Source of the DNA: Chloroflexota bacterium
GTDB lineage: Bacteria; Chloroflexota; Anaerolineae; Caldilineales; Caldilineaceae
Direction of reading: 5' to 3'
NCBI GenBank assembly: GCA_018969295.1
Contig: JAGWYN010000073.1
Coordinates: 1 to 13,581 of the forward strand
Length of the DNA: 13,581 bases
The notes beneath the pieces are model-generated. The model made no database searches. It was not told the origin of the DNA and saw only the letters and a list, made by a program, of their open reading frames with translations. This document shows, piece after piece, positions 7,704 through 13,581 of the stretch (positions within the stretch are counted from its first letter, which is position 1; every line of letters starts with the position of its first letter). Made by a program: the position numbers and the translations under genes.

Positions 7704-7733
7704 ATTGTACTACATTGGTGTCAACCCTGTGAA
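7704..7733 (-). promoter_or_regulatory. Candidate promoter for the BREX operon
   Basis: On the minus strand TTCACA (7733-7728), 18 bases, then TACAAT (7709-7704) match the -35 and -10 consensus at five of six positions each. Transcription would start near 7697 and give a leader of about 190 bases before brxA. It is predicted from sequence alone. Confidence 0.4.
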
Positions 7734-7798
7734 TCAACGACTATGGCTGATAAGGCAACGATTCTCATTGGAGTTGCTGGAACCCTGTACCAAATGCC

Positions 7799-7828
7799 TT
7801 GACAGCATGCCCGGTAATACGGTAAAGT
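7799..7828 (+). promoter_or_regulatory. Candidate promoter for the fucosidase pair
   Basis: A perfect -35 hexamer TTGACA (7799-7804) is followed after 18 bases by TAAAGT (7823-7828), four of six matches to the -10. Transcription would begin about 140 bases before the first GH29 start. Just downstream tgtcc and ggaca (7828-7852) form a short, widely spaced inverted repeat that might be an operator; that part is weak. Confidence 0.4.
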
Positions 7829-7972
7829 GTCCAGCAAACCAAACAAAGGACAGCGTTCATCTTTTTCGAGCCATCTTCTGCGTCGCCACTTTTGCGTTTC
7901 TGTTCGAGCAATCGGCGACCAGCGGCGTTGGCAACATCCTGGACGCGGCATGACCACTTGAGGGAAAACACC

Positions 7973-9358
7973 ATGCACTACCAGCCCACCTTCGAATCCG
8001 TCTCCTCTCATCCGCTGCCGACCTGGTACGACAATGCAAAACTTGGTATCTTCGTCCATTGGGGGCTCTATTCTGTACCTGCCTGGGCACCGCTGGCCGG
8101 AGAATTGAGCGAGGTGCTCGCCAACGGGGACTGGGCCCGCTGGTTCGCCAACAACCCCTACGCCGAATGGTATATGAATTCTTGGCGCATCGAAGGCAGC
8201 GCCACCCAACGCCACCACCATGCCACCTACGGTGCCGACCACAGCTATTTTGATTTTGCCGCTGGGTTCAACCATGCAGCAGAAAGCTGGAACCCCGACG
8301 ACTGGGCATCCCTCTTTGCACGCGTCCACGCCCGCTATGCGGTGCTGACCACCAAACACCACGACGGCTTTCTGCTCTGGCCCAGCCACACCCCCAATCC
8401 ATACCACCCAGGCTACCACGCCCGCCGCGACCTGGTCGGTGAGTTTATGCAGGCTGTACGCAAACGCGGGCTCACCGCCGCACTCTACTATTCGGGGGGA
8501 CTGGACTGGACCTTCAACCCAACGGTCATCCAAGATCTCGCCGACATACAACGGGCCGTGCCCCAGCAACCAGAATACGTCGAGTACGCCAATACCCACT
8601 GGCGTGAGCTGGTCGACCGCTACCAGACCGCAATTCTCTGGAACGACATCGCCTATCCTGCCAACACCGACCTCAATGTCCTCTTCGCCGAATACTACAA
8701 CAAATTGCCCGACGGGCTGGTCAACAACCGCTTCACCCAGCGCTTCCAGATCGGCACAGACGGCAACATCGCCAGCAATGCTTTCTATGACTTCGAAACC
8801 CCCGAATACGCCTCCTTCCCAACGATTCGCACCAAAAAATGGGAATCCTGCCGAGGGATCGGCGCTTCCTTCGGCTTCAACCGCGCTGAAGGCCCCGACC
8901 AACACCTGACCGTCGAGGCGCTGGTACGTTCGTTTGTCGACATCGTGAGCAAAAATGGCAACCTGCTGCTCAACATCGGCCCACAAGCGGACGGCACCAT
9001 CCCTCCTCTACAGCAGGAACGGCTGCTGGGACTGGGAAGCTGGCTGGATGTCAACGGGGCCGCCATTTTTGATACCCGCCCGTGGACCGTCGCAGACGGC
9101 ATCACAGAGCATGGAATCGAGGTACGCTTCACCCACAAAGACAATGACCTTTTTGCCATTCTGCTCGATACCCCTCCTCACAGGTCAATCGAGATCAAAG
9201 GCCTGCACTGCCAGGAAGGCAGCACCCTGCAGCTGCTGGGCCATGCCGAACCCTTGGCCTGGCAAACCAACGACAACGGCGTCCAGGTGATGCTGCCCGA
9301 AGTCCTGCAGCCTTCGCCGGCCCACGCGCTGCGCATTTCCCCTGCCCCACATCGCTGA
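7973..9358 (+). CDS. Alpha-L-fucosidase, GH29 (first of a tandem pair)
   Basis: This 461-residue protein hydrolyses terminal alpha-L-fucose with retention of configuration. Seen: the family opening WYDNAKLGIFVHWGLYSVPA (18-37) with substrate-contact His29; EWY (65-67); KHHDGF with His129-His130; and the catalytic nucleophile Asp225 in ILWNDIAYP, placed as in the Thermotoga enzyme (Asp224). The general acid/base is not certain; Glu275, Glu278 and Glu291 are candidates. SKNGNLLLNIGPQADGTIP (326-344) closes the barrel and a beta-sandwich domain follows. There is no signal peptide, so it should act in the cytoplasm on imported oligosaccharides. The start at ATG 7973 is preferred because GAGGGA lies just upstream; an in-frame ATG at 7892 adds 27 residues unlike the family. 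The next gene begins 26 bases later. Confidence 0.93.
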   Translation: MHYQPTFESVSSHPLPTWYDNAKLGIFVHWGLYSVPAWAPLAGELSEVLANGDWARWFANNPYAEWYMNSWRIEGSATQRHHHATYGADHSYFDFAAGFNHAAESWNPDDWASLFARVHARYAVLTTKHHDGFLLWPSHTPNPYHPGYHARRDLVGEFMQAVRKRGLTAALYYSGGLDWTFNPTVIQDLADIQRAVPQQPEYVEYANTHWRELVDRYQTAILWNDIAYPANTDLNVLFAEYYNKLPDGLVNNRFTQRFQIGTDGNIASNAFYDFETPEYASFPTIRTKKWESCRGIGASFGFNRAEGPDQHLTVEALVRSFVDIVSKNGNLLLNIGPQADGTIPPLQQERLLGLGSWLDVNGAAIFDTRPWTVADGITEHGIEVRFTHKDNDLFAILLDTPPHRSIEIKGLHCQEGSTLQLLGHAEPLAWQTNDNGVQVMLPEVLQPSPAHALRISPAPHR

Positions 9359-9384
9359 ACAACCTTTTGACAGGAGATTTGCTC

Positions 9385-10839
9385 ATGGCCACTGCCACCC
9401 ATTTTTTACCCAGCTGGGAATCGCTTGCCCAATACACAATTCCAGCCTGGTATGAAGACGGTAAATTCGGAATTTTTATCCACTGGGGCGTCTACGCTGT
9501 GCCAGCCTTCTCTAATGAATGGTACCCGCGCACGATGTATATCCAGGGCACCCCCGAATACGAACACCACATCCAAACCTACGGCCCACACACCGAGTTT
9601 GGCTACAAAGAGTTTATCCCTCTCTTTCGCGCCGAACACTATGACCCGGCAGCGTGGGCTGAACTCTTTGACCAGGCCGGGGCGCGCTTTGTGGTGCCTG
9701 TCGCCGAGCATCACGACGGCTTTGCCATGTACAATTGCTCAACCTCCCGCTGGACTGCCGTACAGATGGGCCCCCAACGCGATGTCGTCGGTGAACTGGC
9801 ACAGGCCGTGCGCTCCCGCGGCATGGTCTTCGGCCTCTCCACCCACCGCGCCGAACACTGGTGGTTTATGAACGGCGGACGCACCTTCCCCTCCGATGTC
9901 CAAGATCCCGCCTACGCCGATTTCTACGGTCCAGCCATACAACATGCCGATTGTGACGGCACCCAGAACAATACCCCAGCCCTCGATTCACAGCCCTACC
10001 CAAGCCAGGAATTTCTGGACGACTGGCTGTCGCGCACCTGCGAACTGGTCGACCTCTATCAACCCCAGCTCGTCTGGTTCGACTGGTGGATCGGCCACGC
10101 TGCCTTCGCCCAACATCTGCAGCGTTTCGCAGCCTATTACTACAACCGTGGCCAGGAATGGGGAAAAGGAGTTGCCATCAATTATAAGTACACCGCCTAT
10201 GCCGAAGGGACTGCTGTACTGGACATCGAACGGGGCCAGCTCAGCGACATTCGCCCGCTGCTCTGGCAGAACGATACCTCGGTCTCCAACAACTCCTGGT
10301 GCTATGTCCAGGAACAGGAATACAAAAGCGCCCAAGCCTTGATCCAGGATCTGATCGATGTGGTGAGCAAAAATGGCGCGCTGCTGCTCAACATCGGCCC
10401 ACGCGCCGACGGCACCATCCCAGAACCCGAACAGGCCATTCTGCGCACCATCGGCCGCTGGCTGGCCATCAATGGCGAGGCCATCTATTCCACACGCCCT
10501 TGGAAAATCTACGGTGAAGGCCCGACCGAAGTGGCCGCAGGTGCCTTCACCGATACCCAGCGGGCTCCCTTCACCTCGGCTGACATCCGCTTTACCTGCA
10601 AAGCCAATACCCTCTATGCACTCTTCCTGGCCCGGCCTGACACCCACGCCACAGTCCGTTCGCTGGGCACCGCGTCGACGCTGCTGGAGGGAGCCATCAC
10701 CGCTGTAGAACTGCTGGGCAGTACAGCACCCCTGACCTGGTCGGTCGCCCAGGATGGGCTGGACATCCAGCTGCCGACGGGCAGCCACGACGAATCCCCC
10801 TGCGTCTTCAAAATCCAGTTCGCCCCTGCCCATCCCTGA
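9385..10839 (+). CDS. Alpha-L-fucosidase, GH29 (second of a tandem pair)
   Basis: This 484-residue GH29 enzyme is a diverged paralogue of its upstream neighbour. Seen: WYEDGKFGIFIHWGVYAVPA (22-41) with His33; EWY (45-47); AEHHDGF with His109-His110; and the nucleophile Asp233 in LVWFDWWIG, a different surround from the WNDIAY of the first enzyme. DIERGQLSDIRPLLW follows (Glu282 a possible acid/base). SKNGALLLNIGPRADGTIPE (328-347) nearly matches the first copy. A C-terminal beta domain ends the protein. No signal peptide is present. The start at ATG 9385 has AGGAG eight bases upstream; an in-frame TTG at 9367 is less likely. It is almost certainly cotranscribed with the first gene. The different nucleophile loop and an extra loop around 161-207 suggest another linkage or acceptor preference. 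Confidence 0.93.
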   Translation: MATATHFLPSWESLAQYTIPAWYEDGKFGIFIHWGVYAVPAFSNEWYPRTMYIQGTPEYEHHIQTYGPHTEFGYKEFIPLFRAEHYDPAAWAELFDQAGARFVVPVAEHHDGFAMYNCSTSRWTAVQMGPQRDVVGELAQAVRSRGMVFGLSTHRAEHWWFMNGGRTFPSDVQDPAYADFYGPAIQHADCDGTQNNTPALDSQPYPSQEFLDDWLSRTCELVDLYQPQLVWFDWWIGHAAFAQHLQRFAAYYYNRGQEWGKGVAINYKYTAYAEGTAVLDIERGQLSDIRPLLWQNDTSVSNNSWCYVQEQEYKSAQALIQDLIDVVSKNGALLLNIGPRADGTIPEPEQAILRTIGRWLAINGEAIYSTRPWKIYGEGPTEVAAGAFTDTQRAPFTSADIRFTCKANTLYALFLARPDTHATVRSLGTASTLLEGAITAVELLGSTAPLTWSVAQDGLDIQLPTGSHDESPCVFKIQFAPAHP

Positions 10840-10842
10840 ACA

Positions 10843-10899
10843 GGCATGGAGGGTCGGCGTTGGACGTGCAGGTTGACACCAACACCGACCCTCTATGCC
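10843..10899 (+). terminator. Long hairpin after the fucosidase operon
   Basis: Arms 10843-10863 and 10879-10899 pair over 21 positions with one G-U and one mismatch, around a 15-base loop, starting three bases after the stop codon. No T-run follows, so it is not a classical intrinsic terminator. It may stop transcription with a factor, protect the 3' end of the message, or act in both directions. Confidence 0.55.
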
Positions 10900-11063
10900 A
10901 GGCTGAATGTCCAGAAAGTATCGTAACTTCATATCCCCGTTTACGTCATTACTACTGCGTACATCGCTCGTTGCTCAGCGCGTAGAAAACAAATGGCCAG
11001 ACGAACAAGGTGCAACCTCTGGGCATCTCCGGATCGCTGACCACCTGTCCATCAGGATCCACA
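10900..11063 (+). other. Region between the fucosidase operon and the repeat protein
   Basis: These 164 bases show no gene, no clear promoter and no REP. Its last bases before 11064 resemble the leader of the gene at 13033, so the duplicated piece probably begins near 11039. Confidence 0.5.
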
Positions 11064-11229
11064 ATGCACAACAAACTTCTGCTCGTTGCAATCAGAATCG
11101 GTGCCATGGTGGGCGCGTTGTTGACTGCCGAAGTCAGGGTGCTGGCCAACACAACCTTCTGGGGCTTGACCCGCAGGGCGTGGGGCTCGCTCACCAACAA
11201 AATGCCCGCCCACAGGGCCGTCGTGCTGA
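11064..11229 (+). pseudogene. Decayed, internally deleted copy of the N-terminus of the gene at 13033
   Basis: These 166 bases align without any other gap to 13036-13420 once 219 bases of the latter are removed. By hand count 27 of 166 positions differ, and 15 of the 21 changed codons change the amino acid. The junction is at gtgctggc, which occurs twice in the intact copy (13111-13118 and 13330-13337), exactly 219 bases apart, as expected of recombination or slippage between short direct repeats. Similarity also continues weakly upstream (ctgacc-cct about 25 bases before each ATG), but the AAAGGA ribosome-binding site of the intact gene is altered. The piece stays open and runs into the next protein. 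Confidence 0.8.
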
Positions 11230-12965
11230 TTCACTACAATTCACCCTATGCACTGCAAATTGTTTTGGTTCTGCTAGGTGGTCCTGTCCTGGTACTGCTG
11301 GGCCTGGCACCTGCAGCCAGTGCCAGAAACGGGACCCACCATTGGGTCTGGAATAAGCTCAACTTCCACAACGCCAGCAGCGAGCTGACCGTCTACTCCA
11401 ATCCACCGGAGAGATATGCCTGGGGCACAAACGTAGGCTGGATCAATTTCAACCCTACCAACGGCGGGGTGAGGCTCTATTCCGACCACATGGAAGGATA
11501 CGCCTGGGGCGAGAACATCGGCTGGATCCGTTTGGGCACCTGCACAGGCGGCAGCCCCTGCACCCACGCCAACACCAGCGCCAACAATTATGGCATCAAT
11601 CACGATGGTGCAGGCAATTTGTCGGGGTACGCCTGGGGCACAAATATCGGCTGGATCAACTTCAACCCAGCCCACGGTGGCGTTCGGGTAGATCTCGCCA
11701 CCGGCAGTTTTAGCGGCTACGCTTGGGGTGAAAATATTGGCTGGATTCGCTTTCAGAGCAGCAGGCCGGCCAATACCCACACAATTTTGGTGAGCGCCGA
11801 CCCGCCTGCCGGCGGCACGGTCAGCGGCAGCGGCACAGTCAACCACGGCACCACAGCCACAGTGACCGCCACCGCCAACACCGGCTACACCTTCGTCCAC
11901 TGGACAGAGGGCAAGACGCCCGTCTCGGCCAGCACCACCTACAGCTTCACCGCCACAGCCGACCGCACGCTGGTGGCCACCTTCGTGGCACTGCCTGTTG
12001 CCGTCAACGATGCGGCGGGAACACTGCAGGGAAACCCCGTTGAAATCGCTCTCCTGGCCAATGATTTCGACCCAGCAGCCGGTGGCCTCATTGTGCAGAA
12101 CGTGTCGCAGCCGACACAGGGCAGGGTGGCTGTCAATGTCGGTGCGCAGACCGTCACCTATATACCAGACCCCACCCACAGCGGCCTGGACAGCTTCCGC
12201 TACATCGCCGAAGACGCCAACGGCAACCGCAACGAGGCCACCGTGGCCGTGGTCGTGGCAGAACGCAGCGCGACGAACCACGCCCCCCAGGTAACACCTG
12301 TCAACCCAATGCAGCCAGGGAGCGCAGTCTTCACCGACACCCACACCACAGCCTTGCTGGAGACAGCAGCAGGCATCTACACAGGCACACTGGAGGCAAA
12401 AGAAATCTTTTTTCTGGCCTACACCCCCATCATCACACCTACAGGCGATGTCAATGCCGGTGCAAATGGCTTCAAATTTAGCAATTTTGCCTTCCACCTG
12501 GAGGCTTTCCTCAACGGCAGCCGGTTGCTCAATTTTCAATTTGGCCGGCCAGTGACCTTGACCCTTGTCTACGACCCGGCAACGCCAGCCAGACAGGTGG
12601 AGGGTTCACCAGTCACAGAAGACCGGAACAGGACAACCTGGACAAACGACTCACCCCTCACCGCTCGCCCCTCACTCTTTCTGGTCGTCTATTCCTGGAA
12701 CGGGACAGCATGGACAAACGACGGCATTACAGTCGTCAGCCACGACACCAGCAACCATGTCATCACCCTTCTGCTGACTCATCCAGGAGAATTCGCCTTC
12801 TTTACCAACGTACCGATGGCGCTCGAGCCGGGCGAGGAGCCAGAATACCCTGTCGCACATCTCTTTCTGCCGGTGGTGGTGCAAGACATGGTGCAAGACA
12901 GTGTGGTGACACCAAGGGCGGCAGAAGAAGCAGTGTATCTGTATCTGCCGGTGGTAGGAAAATAA
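11064..12965 (+). CDS. Secreted YAWG-N-GWI repeat protein with InlB-B-like and cadherin-like domains
   Basis: The open frame from ATG 11064 gives 633 residues. Residues 1-55 come from the decayed gene copy. A hydrophobic stretch ending GLAPAASA (about 61-87) is a signal peptide with an AxA cleavage site, so the mature protein should start near RNGTHH. Next come four GYAWG(T/E)N(I/V)GWI repeats (118-230); a divergent InlB-B-type repeat (SADPPAGGTVSGSGTV to TLVATF, about 238-307); a cadherin-like bacterial Ig domain (AVNDAAGTLQGNPVEI to ATVAVVV, 313-398); an unnamed beta-rich region (about 440-585); and two short tails, HLFLPVVV and VYLYLPVVGK. No catalytic residues are recognisable; a surface or adhesive role is inferred. 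The start is doubtful: 11064, GTG 11223, or ATG 11248 if a lost T in 11263-11266 is restored. Confidence 0.75.
   Translation: MHNKLLLVAIRIGAMVGALLTAEVRVLANTTFWGLTRRAWGSLTNKMPAHRAVVLIHYNSPYALQIVLVLLGGPVLVLLGLAPAASARNGTHHWVWNKLNFHNASSELTVYSNPPERYAWGTNVGWINFNPTNGGVRLYSDHMEGYAWGENIGWIRLGTCTGGSPCTHANTSANNYGINHDGAGNLSGYAWGTNIGWINFNPAHGGVRVDLATGSFSGYAWGENIGWIRFQSSRPANTHTILVSADPPAGGTVSGSGTVNHGTTATVTATANTGYTFVHWTEGKTPVSASTTYSFTATADRTLVATFVALPVAVNDAAGTLQGNPVEIALLANDFDPAAGGLIVQNVSQPTQGRVAVNVGAQTVTYIPDPTHSGLDSFRYIAEDANGNRNEATVAVVVAERSATNHAPQVTPVNPMQPGSAVFTDTHTTALLETAAGIYTGTLEAKEIFFLAYTPIITPTGDVNAGANGFKFSNFAFHLEAFLNGSRLLNFQFGRPVTLTLVYDPATPARQVEGSPVTEDRNRTTWTNDSPLTARPSLFLVVYSWNGTAWTNDGITVVSHDTSNHVITLLLTHPGEFAFFTNVPMALEPGEEPEYPVAHLFLPVVVQDMVQDSVVTPRAAEEAVYLYLPVVGK
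11415..11757 (+). repeat. Four tandem YAWG-N-GWI protein repeats in an alternating A-B-A-B pattern
   Basis: Units begin at the Tyr codons 11415, 11499, 11628 and 11718. Units one and three read YAWGTN(V/I)GWINFNP followed by GGVR; units two and four read YAWGENIGWIR. Unit two is lengthened by a threonine/asparagine-rich loop with two cysteines (GTCTGGSPCTHAN). The pattern indicates duplication of a two-unit block rather than of single units. Confidence 0.85.
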
Positions 12966-13032
12966 CGGCATCCCCTTCGACGCGACCAGCTCACTTGCTA
13001 TTTTGTCCCTGACCGCCTAGCAAAGGAAAGCC

Positions 13033-13581
13033 ATGATGCACAACAAACTTCTGCTCGTTGGAATCGGAATTGGCGTCGTGGTGGGCGCGCTGCTGACCAC
13101 CGCAGTCGTGGTGCTGGCTGGCAACCTGGGTTCCGGCACAATGCCCAGCACAACCTTCTCGTACACCCTGGCTGACCTCTATAACCGGCTGAACACCGGC
13201 ACGAGCGGCACGCAAAGTGCCTTCACCGAACCTGTCAACGGGCCGAACACAGCCACGATGCACACCCTGAACGATATCATGGCCAAAGCGCCGGAGGTAG
13301 ACGCCCTCCACGGTGCAACCGCACCCCAGGTGCTGGCCGGCACAACCTTCTGGGGCTTGACCAGTGGGGCCTGGGGCCCGATCACCGGCACGATGCCCGC
13401 CCACGGGGCCGTCGTGCTGACCCCGACGACGACCAGTGTGGCGATCGCCGCCGGCTACCACAACGGCAGCGGTGTCGTTCCAGGAGACACCGACCTGGCG
13501 GCCGCCAACATCAAAAATGGGGTCACCCTGTTTGGGGTGACCGGCAGCGTACTGGAAGCCAGCGGCAGCGCCATCCCCTCC
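13033..13581 (+). CDS. Secreted or membrane-anchored glycine-rich protein, N-terminal part (runs off the right edge)
   Basis: 183 codons are visible and open to the window end. Seen: a short positive start (MMHNK); one long hydrophobic segment (about 6-29) ending VVVLAG, either a signal peptide or an uncleaved anchor; a TTFSYTLADLYNRLNTGTSG motif (40-59); HTLNDIM (77-83); TTFWGLTSGAWGPITGT (104-120); and GYHNGSGVVPGDTDLAAANI (141-160) followed by KNGVTLFGVTGS (161-172). This combination is known from bacterial proteins with a downstream DUF1566/Lcl-like domain, which would lie outside the window; that is recalled, not shown. Start at ATG 13033, or the adjacent ATG 13036, with AAAGGAAAG upstream. 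A shortened, decayed copy of its start lies at 11064-11229, so the gene or its 5' end was duplicated locally. Confidence 0.75.
   Translation, partial: MMHNKLLLVGIGIGVVVGALLTTAVVVLAGNLGSGTMPSTTFSYTLADLYNRLNTGTSGTQSAFTEPVNGPNTATMHTLNDIMAKAPEVDALHGATAPQVLAGTTFWGLTSGAWGPITGTMPAHGAVVLTPTTTSVAIAAGYHNGSGVVPGDTDLAAANIKNGVTLFGVTGSVLEASGSAIPS

Larger units (their letters stand above)
7507..7972. other. Divergent intergenic region between the BREX and fucosidase operons
   Basis: This stretch of 466 bases separates brxA (minus) from the first GH29 gene (plus). Short open frames here show no recognisable family and no good ribosome-binding site. No tRNA-like fold, REP palindrome or regulator gene was seen. 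What it does hold is one promoter-like hexamer pair for each direction, listed separately. The long leader of the BREX side (about 190 bases) has room for regulation, but I could not identify an operator with confidence. Confidence 0.6.

Noticed and set aside
7892..7972. Upstream in-frame start for the first fucosidase
   Set aside because: It adds 27 residues (starting MRFCSSNRRP) unlike GH29 N-termini; GAGGGA precedes ATG 7973 instead.
7721..8986. Minus-strand open frame of 421 codons reaching into the intergenic region
   Set aside because: It is antisense to the first GH29 gene, which has all catalytic motifs. No start signal or family was seen.
10873..10878. TTGACA as a promoter for the repeat protein
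   Set aside because: It lies in the loop of the long hairpin and has no acceptable -10 at 16-18 bases.
11274..12539. Minus-strand open frame of 421 codons
   Set aside because: It is antisense to the repeat protein. Its cysteine/glycine repeats are the reverse reading of the YAWG-N-GWI codons.

Overview
The window probably comes from a Chloroflexota bacterium, perhaps of the Caldilinea/Anaerolineae kind. This is inferred from protein style: a secreted repeat protein ends in two L-Y/F-LPVV tails, and beside it lies a glycine-rich secreted protein of the ADLYNRL / VTLFGVTGS type. Base composition is mostly GC-rich. No rRNA or tRNA gene was seen to settle the taxonomy.

Left half (1-7506, all on the minus strand): most of a type 1 BREX phage-defence operon, in the order brxA, brxB, brxC, pglX, with the coupled overlaps normal for such operons. 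pglX is open over 681 codons and leaves the window at base 1, so pglZ and brxL would be expected beyond the left edge. The operon has been invaded by a REP/RAYT system. A REP-associated tyrosine transposase (RAYT) gene sits between brxC and pglX on the operon's strand behind a near-perfect Shine-Dalgarno. A single REP palindrome lies just past its stop codon. A complete inverted pair of the same palindrome (a REPIN) sits in frame inside pglX, just before the SAM-binding motif. The reading frame is kept through the REPIN, so PglX appears to carry a peptide of about 27 residues encoded by mobile DNA. The 3' part of pglX seen here also has clearly lower and patchy GC, suggesting a mosaic target-recognition half.

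Middle (7507-7972): an intergenic region between divergently transcribed operons, with one promoter-like pair of hexamers facing each way.

Right half (7973-13581, plus strand): two tandem cytoplasmic GH29 alpha-L-fucosidases, 26 bases apart and followed by a long imperfect hairpin. Next comes a secreted protein with four YAWG-N-GWI repeats, an InlB-B-like repeat and a cadherin-like domain. Its N-terminal coding part is a decayed copy, with an exact 219-base deletion, of the start of the last gene, which runs off the right edge. The likely original signal peptide of the repeat protein is one base out of frame.

The BREX genes would act together to block phage replication and methylate host DNA. 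The fucosidases would release fucose from imported oligosaccharides. Nothing in the sequence links the two halves functionally.
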